Below are positions 1-8,355 of a stretch of DNA of 22,491 bases, one piece after another (within the stretch, counting starts at the first letter, position 1; each line of letters starts with the position of its first letter). The translations under genes were made by a program, and so were the position numbers. The notes under the pieces are model-generated. The model saw only the letters and a program-made list of their open reading frames with translations, made no database searches and was not told where the DNA came from. The stretch is from a virus, in IMG/VR virus record IMGVR_UViG_3300009091_000064, positions 1-22,491 of that record. The stretch is one strand, 5' to 3'.

Positions 1-579
1 ACCGATCTGCGGCAGGCGCTGCGCCGTACCGTACTAGCACCGCTGCGACGTAATCCCCAGGCGCGGGTGATCACCGAGATGGATGTGGGCCGCGCCCGCG
101 TCGTCGTCGTCACCATTCACCACGAGCTGGTGGGCTACGAGATCAAGAGCGACGTCGACTCCCTCCACCGTCTCCCCAACCAGATAGAGTACTACAATCG
201 TGTACTAGATCGGGCCACGCTGGTAACCACCGAGCGGCATCTGCGGGCGGCCCAGCAGCAACTCCCCCCTGAGTGGGGTATCCTGCTGGCCGACTTCTGG
301 TGTCGCGGGGTGCAGCTGCACCGCCTCCGGCCCGCGCAGCGCAATCCGCATCTGCGTGACTACGAGTTAGCTCGCTTGCTGTGGCGGGCGGAGCTACTAG
401 CCACCCTGCGGGACGCCGGGGCCTTGACCGGGTACCAGCGCCAGCGCTGTACGGTCCTGCGCCAACGCCTAGTTGAGGTGCTCCCGCTGCGTACGTTGCG
501 GGCCGTAGTACGCCGCTGTTTGAAGCAGCGTCCGTGGTGGCACCACACTCCCGCCGTGGCCGTCGTCGACCACGCCTAG
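1..579 (+). CDS. sce7726 family protein (PD-(D/E)xK-like), 5' truncated by window
   Basis: The frame is open from base 1 to the TAG at 577-579, so the true start lies upstream; the GTG at 67 is only an internal candidate. Visible residues resemble the sce7726 family: a Glu in VITEMDVGRAR (E26 of the visible part), then the GYEIKSDVDSLHRLPNQIEY block (E47, K49, D51, D53), then a DRATLV..ERH strand and a helical C-terminal region. This layout suggests a restriction-endonuclease-like fold with an E-x-K core. Family members normally have an Asp a few residues after the Gly-Arg (R-x-D). Here that stretch reads RARVVVV, so a metal-binding acid may be missing and activity is uncertain. The role in a phage is unknown; DNA processing is possible. 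The family call is from memory of the motif, not a search. Confidence 0.75.
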   Translation, partial: TDLRQALRRTVLAPLRRNPQARVITEMDVGRARVVVVTIHHELVGYEIKSDVDSLHRLPNQIEYYNRVLDRATLVTTERHLRAAQQQLPPEWGILLADFWCRGVQLHRLRPAQRNPHLRDYELARLLWRAELLATLRDAGALTGYQRQRCTVLRQRLVEVLPLRTLRAVVRRCLKQRPWWHHTPAVAVVDHA

Positions 580-584
580 TCCAC

Positions 585-594
585 CCTATCTTTT
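585..594 (+). promoter_or_regulatory. Candidate promoter-like motif CCTATCTTTT
   Basis: A T-rich CCTATCTTTT lies in the 31-base gap before the gene at 611. Similar strings (CCTTATCTTT, CCTTATATTT, CCTATCTTT) occur in the gaps before the genes at 8356, 17960 and 21509, in an otherwise GC-rich sequence. They could be -10-like boxes of a phage late promoter. There is no clear -35 partner and no experimental support. Confidence 0.25.
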
Positions 595-610
595 CAGTAT
601 CGAGTTCGCC

Positions 611-3028
611 ATGCAAGTCAGCGCGCGCCCCATCTATCCACTAGGTGATGTCGACGACAACGGCAGTTTCGACGCGGCCGACATGGCAGTAGTCGACGCG
701 GTCTATCTCGGAGCGCCGTTGCCCCCGGGCGTGCCGCTCGCGCGCCTCACGCCCGAGCCCACGCTGACGTTGAGCTGGGTGAACTATCTGCACGCGGTGC
801 TAGGTGGGACCGCGGTACAGCAGTACGCCGCCAATCCCCCGCCGGCCACCCCGGCCGCGAACCTGACTACTGCCTGGCGCCTGACGGCCCCAGGGCAGTA
901 CGACTGCTACCTGTGGTGCGAGGCGCCGGCGCTGGTGTTGCTGCATGGCTACGTGACGCCCACCCGCGTGGCACTGTACGCCGCCGACTATACCACCCTA
1001 CTGGAAGAGCACCTCAACGACTACTGGCTCCCTGCGGCGCTGAGTCTGTTCGATCAGAAAGTGGCGCCCGACTGGCACTGCCAGCTAGCGGCGCCAGCGG
1101 GATGGAGTCTGGTGCGCGTCGTCGCTGCCAGTGTCCCGCAGGTGAGCTTGCAGCTGGTCGGGCCGTTCATTACCGCGGCCAGCGACACCGCCAGCCTCGC
1201 GGTAGCTGAGACTCGATCCTGGCTGCTGCCGTACAGCAGCGACTTCACGCTCAACCTCCCCGGCCCTACTGCGGACTACGCTATCGCCGTGCAGGGCCTG
1301 TTCCGCGCGGTGACCACGCTGCAGTTTGGCGAGGGCGCGGTGCTACCCGACTGCACGCTGGCGCCGCAGGTGTCGTATCCGCAGCTGGTGGAGGATGCGT
1401 ACCTGCAGCCCCTAGTGCAGGACTACCAGAGTTCGCTGGCGGGCTTGGGTACGCCCGCCCCGGCCACGGCCCCACCCACCGACGCCTACGCCGATCGCGT
1501 GGCCAACACGTGGTGGTCTATCTACACCGCGCCCGAGGCACGCACCTTCCGCGCCTTCGACGTATTCCAGTCGCCGTCGCAGACCATCGGCTTGCCTCCG
1601 TACGATTCGCTGCTGGTCGGGCATGAGGCGCTGCACGATCCCTTCCCCATCACCGCCGACATCGAAGCGGTACTGCAGCCAGAGTGGGATGCGTGGCGCC
1701 TAGCCAATCAGCGTGACGATACGCTGGAGGTATACCTGTACTCACAGTCCAAGTCGGCGCTGTTCGCCACGGTGGATCTGGGTGCGGTATGGCAGCAGCG
1801 AGTGCGTCTAGCGCTCAACGTCGGCTGGCTGCTGCAGCGCCCCACCGCCACCCACGCTGAGCTACTGCGCACGACCATGGCGTGGGCGGCGTGGCTATCA
1901 CGATGGGTGGAAGCTACCGGCACCAACCCCGGACTGTATGCGCCCCCGCTGGGGTTTGAGCGCGGCGCGGCGCTGCTGTATCCCGACCTCAATACGGCAC
2001 CGCAGCTACTGGCGTTCGAACTGGAAGCCGCCCGGCACTGCTGGTTGTATCCGTGGTTGGGGTACAACACTCGCAACTTCAATCAGCTGGCACTGGCCAT
2101 CGAGCGCTACGGTACCTATCTGCAAGCGCTGTTCGACGACACGTTAGATGCCGTGCTGTGGCAGCCGACCATCACCGTGACCATGGCCGCCAATCGCCTG
2201 GCGCTACTGAGCGATGCGGTCATTCCCAGCCTGGTCTCGCTGCTGCTCAACGCAGCCACCGAGTGGGGCTACGTGCCCCGCACTACCACTACCGATCCCA
2301 TTGCCGTGCAGCGGGCTACCATACCCCTCGACACCGCTGACCTCTGCACTCAGGTGACCACGCAGACCACCACTTACATCACCACCGAGCATGCCAAGCG
2401 CTACTACACCAGCTCGACGGCGATGTTTTCCCCACTGACCGATCTGTACGCCACGCAGTCCCTGCCCGGCGAGTTCGCCGCGAACGTGTGGTTGGTCGAT
2501 GCCCTCGCAGCCAAGACTACGGACGACCGCCGCGCGCTGCTGGCGACGCTGACTGGCGCGGCGTCGCCGCTATGGGCCATCCAGCAGGTACTGGGCGGTA
2601 CGCTGCTGACGGCCTTGCGCGACATCAACAGCGACATCGCGCTGCACCGCTTCCCCACGTGGCACGCCGGATCCGTGTTCGTAACCAACTACGAGACGGC
2701 CAGTGATCGCCTGCAGCGCGACATCTACTACGTGTCGACGCCAGATCACGGCGTGACCCTGCTGACGCTACTGCAAGCGTGGCCCGACGTGGCGCTCACG
2801 CCGGCCGCGTTGCCGTATGCCCGTATTGAGTTGAGCGGCACGGCGACGCTACCCAACTTCGTACCCGCCTACAGCAGCTACGCCCCGCATCCCCTGCCCG
2901 GCGTGCCCGAGCACTGCTTGCCGGCGGGGGCAGCGGCGCTGTTCAGCAAGACCCAGACGGGTACGCCCGCCGCCTTGCGCTTGACCGCCGACCAAGCTGT
3001 GCTGCTCGTAGTAACTCGCACCCAGTAG
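611..3028 (+). CDS. Large unassigned phage protein, probably virion-associated, with dockerin-like Ca loop
   Basis: This is an 805-residue protein that I cannot assign to a named family. Residues about 11-33 (GDVDDNGSFDAADMAVVDA) look like one half of a type I dockerin or EF-hand-like calcium loop, with Asp, Asp, Asn, Ser and Asp at alternating ligand positions followed by a short helix. The rest is rich in Ala, Leu, Thr, Tyr and Trp with mixed beta and helical character. No signal peptide or membrane segment is seen. Its size and position next to the terminase and portal genes suggest a structural or baseplate/tail-associated protein; this is inference. The ATG at 611 has only a weak Shine-Dalgarno (CGAG). 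It ends 15 bases before the terminase ATG. Confidence 0.7.
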   Translation: MQVSARPIYPLGDVDDNGSFDAADMAVVDAVYLGAPLPPGVPLARLTPEPTLTLSWVNYLHAVLGGTAVQQYAANPPPATPAANLTTAWRLTAPGQYDCYLWCEAPALVLLHGYVTPTRVALYAADYTTLLEEHLNDYWLPAALSLFDQKVAPDWHCQLAAPAGWSLVRVVAASVPQVSLQLVGPFITAASDTASLAVAETRSWLLPYSSDFTLNLPGPTADYAIAVQGLFRAVTTLQFGEGAVLPDCTLAPQVSYPQLVEDAYLQPLVQDYQSSLAGLGTPAPATAPPTDAYADRVANTWWSIYTAPEARTFRAFDVFQSPSQTIGLPPYDSLLVGHEALHDPFPITADIEAVLQPEWDAWRLANQRDDTLEVYLYSQSKSALFATVDLGAVWQQRVRLALNVGWLLQRPTATHAELLRTTMAWAAWLSRWVEATGTNPGLYAPPLGFERGAALLYPDLNTAPQLLAFELEAARHCWLYPWLGYNTRNFNQLALAIERYGTYLQALFDDTLDAVLWQPTITVTMAANRLALLSDAVIPSLVSLLLNAATEWGYVPRTTTTDPIAVQRATIPLDTADLCTQVTTQTTTYITTEHAKRYYTSSTAMFSPLTDLYATQSLPGEFAANVWLVDALAAKTTDDRRALLATLTGAASPLWAIQQVLGGTLLTALRDINSDIALHRFPTWHAGSVFVTNYETASDRLQRDIYYVSTPDHGVTLLTLLQAWPDVALTPAALPYARIELSGTATLPNFVPAYSSYAPHPLPGVPEHCLPAGAAALFSKTQTGTPAALRLTADQAVLLVVTRTQ

Positions 3029-3043
3029 CGATTGGATTACCGT

Positions 3044-5206
3044 ATGCGCGCTCGCATGGGCTCTGCCAAACGTCGTGCTCGTCCCGCACCCTCGTACCGC
3101 TCGCGCAAGGACGCGCGGCCGTTCGACCCCTCTGAGCTAATCAAGGAAGCCCTCAAGCACGACCTGGACTCCTCGGTCCTCAACGAGTTCGACGATCGCT
3201 GGGTACCCAAGGCCAAGAACATCTACGACTGGTGCGTCAACCGCAAGTTCCTGGGGATGGATCCGTTCCCCATGCAGATGTTCCTGATGCTGGAGCTGTT
3301 CGAAGACTACTGTCCGTGGTGCTCCGATATGGAGTGGTGGCGCAATCAGCTGCAGGTCGACACGCCGCTGACGGAGTTCCGTAGCCACCTGCAGCTCTAC
3401 CGTCACGGCAAGTGCCGGAAGTGTGGTCGCACCCGACTGGATGCGGTCAAGGAACACAAGTGGTTCTTCCGCGACGAGCTAGCCGCCTGCCTGGGGCAGC
3501 GCGCTGGCAAGACCGCATGCGTCGGCTTCATCTCCACCTACCACCTGCACCGCTTCCTCACGCGCGAAGCGCCGTGGCAGACCTACGGCGTGCTGGCCAA
3601 TCAGAAGATGCTGATGACCTTCGTCGCCTTGACGGAGAAGCAGGTCATGGAGTCGCTGTGGGACTCCTTCATCGGCAAGGTGGGTAGCTCGCCGTGGTTC
3701 GACAAGTACCACAAGTTCCTCCGCGATGAAGGCAAGCGGTTGAGCGAGGAGCTGTTCTCGTGGAAGACCACCTTCATCACCTACTTCCACAAGCGGTTGA
3801 TGGCGCACTACGCGGTGGCCGACGAACGCACCCTGCGTGGTCCCACGCGGTTCTTCGCCAGCGTGGACGAGGTGGGCTGGTTCGACGCCAAGAACTACAA
3901 CAAGAAGGTCAAGGGCAACGCTCGCGGAGTCATCGCCTCGCTGGCCAACAGCTTGATGACGGTGCGCGGCGCAGCCGAGAAGCGGCGCTTCCGCGGCGAC
4001 TACGATCTGCCTACTGCCATCATGTGCAACATCGGGTCGCCGTCGTCGATGGACGATGAGATCATGCGGCTGGTGCGGCGGGCCAGCAAGCATGTAAAGA
4101 TCTTTGCCATGCACGCGCCGACTTGGGATATCAATCCCGAGTTGAGCCCGGACACGTGTCGACGCGCGGCCGACGAGGATGGGGGTCTGGATTTCGACCG
4201 CGACTTCGGCGCGATTCCACCGCTAGCCTCGGATCCGTTCATCGACAACAAGACCAAGCTGGATGTGATCTTCAACCACGGCGATCCGCCGCTGCTGCAC
4301 CTAGAGCCGCAGGAGAAGTTGTTGACGCTGTACGGACAGCCGGAGACCTTCGTGTGGTACAAGGTCACCAACACCATGCCCGAGCGCACCATCCCGCGCA
4401 TGGTGGCCGTCGACGCGGGCGAGACGTTCAACTCCTTTGGGCTCACGATCGCGCACTGGGACAGCGAGAACAACCGCATCGTGGTGGATCAGATCATCGA
4501 GATCAATCCGGCAGGTGGGCGGCGCGTATTTTTCCCTGGGGTGCTGAATGACCTGCTGTTGTGGATGGCCGACAACCTGCGCGTGCGCCTGTTCGCCTTC
4601 GACCGCTGGCAGTCCACGGACTTCGTCCATACCCTGGCTGACCACAAGCAAGACGCCGTCGTCCATTCACTCAAGTACGCCGAGATGGTAAACGTGCGCG
4701 CCGCGTTGCTATCGGATCAGGTGCTGTTGCCCAGCACCGAGTTCAAGCTGGCATCCATCCAAGGCGCCACCGTCGACGAGGCGGTGCTGGCCAATCCTAT
4801 ATCCCACCTCAAGCTGCAGCTAGGCACTATCCGTAACCTGGGGCATCGCGTAGTCAAACCCGCCAAGGGCACCGACGATCTGTGGCGCACGCTAGCACTG
4901 GCAGTGCACCACATCCTCGACCTCAAATCTGACTTCGCTGCCTACGTTACGGGATTAGCAGGTCCGGCCCGGCGCAGCATGGCGCTGTACGCGGTGCGCA
5001 AGGGTACCTTCGGAGGTACCGGCGGCTTCCCCGGCAGCACCGCGTCGTATTACTCCAAAAAGGCCCACGGGGTGCGCGGGCTGGTTACCGTCAAGAAGGG
5101 TGCTGGAGGTATGGCCTCGACTTCCAGCGGCCAGCGCGGACGCGGTCTGGGTCCGCAAGCTTCAATGGCTCAACCTTCTACTGGGGCTAGCGTGAGGAAA
5201 CGATGA
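3044..5206 (+). CDS. terL: Terminase large subunit (DNA-packaging ATPase/nuclease)
   Basis: The packaging motor that pumps DNA through the portal and cuts it. About 720 residues. Walker A-like LGQRAGKT is at residues 150-157 and Walker B ASVDEVGW has D275/E276. A coupling-type motif NIGSPSS follows. The C-terminal RNase H-like nuclease shows VAVDAG (D457), FAFDRW (D520) and GTDDLW (D611/D612) as the acidic set. Unusually, a CxxC-x30-CxxC zinc ribbon (C90, C93, C124, C127) precedes the ATPase. The C-terminal 60 residues are Gly/Ser-rich and basic. I chose ATG 3044 (a possible TTG at 3032 is less likely; ATG 3056 is an alternative). Its stop overlaps the next start (ATGA), so the two genes are probably coupled. 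No small terminase subunit is recognisable nearby. Confidence 0.93.
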   Translation: MRARMGSAKRRARPAPSYRSRKDARPFDPSELIKEALKHDLDSSVLNEFDDRWVPKAKNIYDWCVNRKFLGMDPFPMQMFLMLELFEDYCPWCSDMEWWRNQLQVDTPLTEFRSHLQLYRHGKCRKCGRTRLDAVKEHKWFFRDELAACLGQRAGKTACVGFISTYHLHRFLTREAPWQTYGVLANQKMLMTFVALTEKQVMESLWDSFIGKVGSSPWFDKYHKFLRDEGKRLSEELFSWKTTFITYFHKRLMAHYAVADERTLRGPTRFFASVDEVGWFDAKNYNKKVKGNARGVIASLANSLMTVRGAAEKRRFRGDYDLPTAIMCNIGSPSSMDDEIMRLVRRASKHVKIFAMHAPTWDINPELSPDTCRRAADEDGGLDFDRDFGAIPPLASDPFIDNKTKLDVIFNHGDPPLLHLEPQEKLLTLYGQPETFVWYKVTNTMPERTIPRMVAVDAGETFNSFGLTIAHWDSENNRIVVDQIIEINPAGGRRVFFPGVLNDLLLWMADNLRVRLFAFDRWQSTDFVHTLADHKQDAVVHSLKYAEMVNVRAALLSDQVLLPSTEFKLASIQGATVDEAVLANPISHLKLQLGTIRNLGHRVVKPAKGTDDLWRTLALAVHHILDLKSDFAAYVTGLAGPARRSMALYAVRKGTFGGTGGFPGSTASYYSKKAHGVRGLVTVKKGAGGMASTSSGQRGRGLGPQASMAQPSTGASVRKR

Positions 5207-5574
5207 TGACCGTCCGTGAGCTGCTCGATCGCAAGTATCCCACGTGGAACTCCAACCCGCTGATGCGGGCGGCGGTCTGCACCCGGCTCATGCGTGCCGG
5301 GTACAATCTCGACGAGCACTTGCCACCGGAGTCGATCAAGGCGGCCAAGGCCATCATCCACCGAGCCAAGCAGGATCCGCCCAAGATGCACAAGGTGGAT
5401 CACCAGCGTATGGTCACCGCCGGACTGCAGGTCGGCGTCATCACCAAGGTCGTCTGCAAGGTCTGCACTCAGCCCACCATCATCGCCAAGCTCGCTACGG
5501 GCGACGACGCGTACTACTGCCCCGCGTGCAAGGCCGTAATCGGCACGCTCGCGCATCTTCAGCCTGCACTTTAG
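5203..5574 (+). CDS. Small zinc-ribbon protein downstream of terminase
   Basis: A 123-residue protein starting in the ATGA overlap with the terminase gene, preceded by GAGGAAA. The first 75 residues look helical and basic (RELLDRKYPTW..., AAKAIIHRAKQ). The C-terminal part holds a zinc ribbon: C85-x2-C88, then C106-x2-C109. The family is not recognised. Position and coupling suggest a partner of the terminase in packaging or DNA binding, perhaps filling the place of a small terminase subunit, but sequence alone does not show this. Confidence 0.85.
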   Translation: MMTVRELLDRKYPTWNSNPLMRAAVCTRLMRAGYNLDEHLPPESIKAAKAIIHRAKQDPPKMHKVDHQRMVTAGLQVGVITKVVCKVCTQPTIIAKLATGDDAYYCPACKAVIGTLAHLQPAL

Positions 5575-5660
5575 CACTACGCTGCAGCTTACACGCTGCC
5601 CACCTTCGGCTATTTTTGGTGGAGGTTAATTCCTACCGCCACCTTACCGGAGGTCTTTCC
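5575..5660 (+). other. Short intergenic region with weak hairpin and T-run
   Basis: This 86-base gap holds a 5-bp inverted repeat (GCAGC 5584-5588, GCTGC 5595-5599), then TATTTTT at 5611-5617 and a clear Shine-Dalgarno CCGGAGG (5648-5654). The stem is short and 13 bases from the T-run, so a functional terminator is doubtful. Confidence 0.3.
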
Positions 5661-6017
5661 ATGCAGCGTGTCCTGATGTCGTTCAAAGTCGCGGACGTCA
5701 AGGCGATCGAAGAGATTCGGCTGACGCGTCCTAGTGATGGTAGCGTGCAGACCATGCGCGTGCTACCTATCTCGTCGGACATCGTCGAAGACGCCGTGCG
5801 CAGCGCGCTCGCCAACGCCGCCAAGCAACCGGTCCCGCTACCCCCTACGGCGCAGATCTACGTCTGCACCATTCGCGATGAGCTACCGCCGTCCAAGCAG
5901 GACGACGGAACGCTGGAAGAGCGGGTGGTCTACGGCATCTGCGTGTCGTCCGAGCCGGCTACGGTCGAAGTGATCGAGCCGCACTTCGTCAAGCCGCATG
6001 ATGTGCGTGTGGGATAG
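5661..6017 (+). CDS. Small protein between terminase and portal genes, unassigned
   Basis: A 118-residue protein (MQRVLMSFKVADVKAIEE...). The ATG at 5661 is chosen because GGAGG sits 6 bases upstream; the frame is open much further upstream but that part overlaps the zinc-ribbon gene. The sequence looks like an alternating alpha/beta small domain: RVLMSFKV, a DVKAIEEIRL helix, RSALANAA, IYVCTIRDE, VVYGICVSS and VEVIEPHFV. No family is recognised. It ends 3 bases before the portal ATG, so it is probably co-translated with it and may be a head-assembly accessory. Confidence 0.8.
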   Translation: MQRVLMSFKVADVKAIEEIRLTRPSDGSVQTMRVLPISSDIVEDAVRSALANAAKQPVPLPPTAQIYVCTIRDELPPSKQDDGTLEERVVYGICVSSEPATVEVIEPHFVKPHDVRVG

Positions 6018-6020
6018 TAC

Positions 6021-8231
6021 ATGGCGCTCTTCAAGGTGTCCACCTACGAGGGTCGCGTCAACCCCAGCAGTCGGCGGTTGGTCGCGGAGGCGTCGGAGCA
6101 GCGCAACGGCGTAGCAGTTATCCGTCGGGCCTCCGCAGACGGCAGCAAGTCTAGTACCGGTACCATCATCAAGCGCGGTGGAGTGGCCGGACCTGCCTCT
6201 ACTCCTGGCGGGGGTCTCGCCGCCCCGGGCGGTCTGCGCACGCCGTCGACCATCCGTAACCAGACCGGCAACCCCCTACTAGACAACTCGCTGGTCGACT
6301 ACTGGATCCCCATCGATCCGGTCGGGCTGCACCAGCTGTGGCGCCGCATCTACCTGCGCGATCCGATCTGCGGTCCTGCCATCGACTTCTTCCGCGAGCT
6401 ACCGTGGTCGGAGTGGACGCTGTCGGGCGTGGACGACAAGCTACTGCAGCGCTACGACGACACGCTGCATCGGATCAACCTGTTGGGGTGGTTGCCTGAG
6501 TTCTCCGGCGACTTCCTGGTGCTGGGCAAGGGCTGCCTGCACCTACTGTGGGATCGTACCAAGGGCGAGTGGAAGGATCTCATCATCCACGATCCCGACC
6601 ACATCGAAGTCAGCATCGTGCCGCTAGTCAACCAGCCCATCAAGGTGGACCTGAAGCCCACGCCCGCCCACCAAGCGTTCATTTTGTCGCCCGATCCCCG
6701 CGACCAGATGGCGCGCAAGGAGATGGACCCCAACATCATCCGCATGATCATGAGCGGGGAGCCCATTCCTCTGGATCCACGCAACACCCTGTACCTACCG
6801 CGCCGCGCGTTCCCCTACGACGTCGAAGGGGTGTCGCTGTTCTCCCGCGTCATCTACTTCGTCGCCCTCGAACGGCCGCTGTTCACTGCGTCGATCTTGG
6901 CCGCACGCCGGCGTGCCGGTCCCGTCACACACATCGCCGCGGGCAACGAAGAGTGGGAGCCAACCAACGAAGAACTGGACGCGCTCGCCCTCGCGTACAT
7001 GGAGTCCGAGGAAGATGCGGTGTCCGCCGTCTTTGCCACCCGCAACGACGTGCAGGTCAACCGCGCGGTATCGTCGCTGCAAGCTGACCTGTGGAAGATC
7101 AACGACGAATCACAGTTCATCTCGGAAGGCAAGATGCGCGCGCTGGGCATCAACGATGCCTTCCTCGCTGGCGACGCCTCCATCAATACCACCGAAGCCG
7201 CCACCTCAGTATTCCTTGAGCGCATCCGCGCCCATCGGCGGCTGATGACCGAGCGCGTGATCCAGGACAAGATCTTCAAGGAGATGGCCCGCGCCAATCG
7301 CTGGATCAAGCGCACGCCGGCCGAGATCGCCCACCACGTACGCGAGGACTCAGATGAGCAGGCGGCCCGGGACGACAAGCGGCTGGCCATTCCTATCGTC
7401 AACTGGACCAAGTCGCTCAAGCCCACCGCCGACGAGCAGCTGATCAACCTGATGCGGCAGGCGCAGGAATGGGGTCTACCCATCACCATCCGTGACCTAG
7501 CTTCAGCTACCGGTATCGACATCGACGGCGTACTCAGCGATCAGACCGAAGAGGCTGAGCTACGTACGAAGATCAAGACGTGGCAGGACACGATGCAGAA
7601 GACCGGCATCACCATCGGCGCCATGTCACCCGGCGGTGAGGGTGGGGGTGGCATGATGCCGCCGGGTGGGGGTGGCGAGATGCCCGGCATGCCGCCCGAG
7701 GGGCCACCGGCAGGCGGCGAGGCTCCCGGCGGTGAGGGCGGTGAAGCCCCCGAGGGCCTGGCGACCGCCGCCTCCTTCGGTGGTGACATTGAGGACGCGG
7801 TCCAACAACGAGTAGCGGCGTTGCCTATTTGGAACGACACGGGCCGCTGCGTCAATGTGCATCGGGATCAGCTGCGCGAGCTACTGCACCGACCTGAGAT
7901 GCAGCAGAAGCTGGCCCGTGGCATCACTTGGCAGGCACTGCAGAAGCACCTGCGGGATGGCTACACCTTCACCGAGCGCGAAACCGAGGTCATTGGCTAC
8001 GCGCTACACCGCGTCGGACTGGTACCCGACTTTGTAGTACCGCCCGGTTTCGCCCGCGCGGTCATGCAGAGTTGCGGCCGTGATCTGGATAACAACGCCG
8101 GGCTGTTCCGCGAGCTGCAGTACATGGAACGCTTCAGTACCGTACGCCGGCGCCTGGACTCCGCCGGCGCTAACGCCCGCCTCAAGCGCGAACTGGCCAT
8201 CCCCAGCCGCCGCCTCTATACCGGCTTCTAG
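6021..8231 (+). CDS. Portal protein
   Basis: A 736-residue portal protein, the dodecameric ring at the head vertex through which DNA is packaged and ejected. Support: length, position just downstream of terL, and portal-like blocks such as WIPIDPVGLHQLWRRIYLRD, the PICGPAIDFFRELPWSEW segment, an FLVLGKGCLHLLWDR strand, YLPRRAFPYD...VSLFSRVIY, and the helical LERIRAHRRLMTERVIQDKI stem region. A Gly/Pro/Met-rich flexible segment at about residues 532-580 separates the core from a C-terminal helical domain of about 150 residues, an extension beyond a minimal portal. The Shine-Dalgarno is GGGA 6 bases before ATG 6021. The specific portal family was not searched. Confidence 0.88.
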   Translation: MALFKVSTYEGRVNPSSRRLVAEASEQRNGVAVIRRASADGSKSSTGTIIKRGGVAGPASTPGGGLAAPGGLRTPSTIRNQTGNPLLDNSLVDYWIPIDPVGLHQLWRRIYLRDPICGPAIDFFRELPWSEWTLSGVDDKLLQRYDDTLHRINLLGWLPEFSGDFLVLGKGCLHLLWDRTKGEWKDLIIHDPDHIEVSIVPLVNQPIKVDLKPTPAHQAFILSPDPRDQMARKEMDPNIIRMIMSGEPIPLDPRNTLYLPRRAFPYDVEGVSLFSRVIYFVALERPLFTASILAARRRAGPVTHIAAGNEEWEPTNEELDALALAYMESEEDAVSAVFATRNDVQVNRAVSSLQADLWKINDESQFISEGKMRALGINDAFLAGDASINTTEAATSVFLERIRAHRRLMTERVIQDKIFKEMARANRWIKRTPAEIAHHVREDSDEQAARDDKRLAIPIVNWTKSLKPTADEQLINLMRQAQEWGLPITIRDLASATGIDIDGVLSDQTEEAELRTKIKTWQDTMQKTGITIGAMSPGGEGGGGMMPPGGGGEMPGMPPEGPPAGGEAPGGEGGEAPEGLATAASFGGDIEDAVQQRVAALPIWNDTGRCVNVHRDQLRELLHRPEMQQKLARGITWQALQKHLRDGYTFTERETEVIGYALHRVGLVPDFVVPPGFARAVMQSCGRDLDNNAGLFRELQYMERFSTVRRRLDSAGANARLKRELAIPSRRLYTGF

Positions 8232-8308
8232 CCGATCCGCCTCGCAGTTTTTCCATACAACGCCCGCCTACACCCGCACAGGTTGTGAGACTACTGCGGC
8301 GTGCTTTC

Positions 8309-8320
8309 CCTTATCTTTCT
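8309..8320 (+). promoter_or_regulatory. Candidate promoter-like motif CCTTATCTTTCT in the portal-downstream gap
   Basis: The 124-base gap 8232-8355 has no ORF and holds CCTTATCTTTCT 36 bases before the next ATG, one of four similar intergenic strings. A GAGGTAGG Shine-Dalgarno follows at 8341-8348. No convincing hairpin terminator was seen after the portal gene. Confidence 0.3.
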
Positions 8321-8355
8321 ACTACACGTAGTCAGCACCCGAGGTAGGCCGATCC

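Noticed and set aside
3479-4114. A 211-codon minus-strand frame inside the terminase gene
   Set aside because: It is a shadow of the terminase reading frame; the product is His/Gly/Arg-rich without motifs.
5584-5617. Terminator after the zinc-ribbon gene
   Set aside because: Only a 5-bp stem separated by 13 bases from the T-run; it is listed only as a weak element.
5244-5660. Upstream extension of the small gene at 5661
   Set aside because: The frame is open, but the extension overlaps the zinc-ribbon gene and GGAGG marks ATG 5661 as the start.
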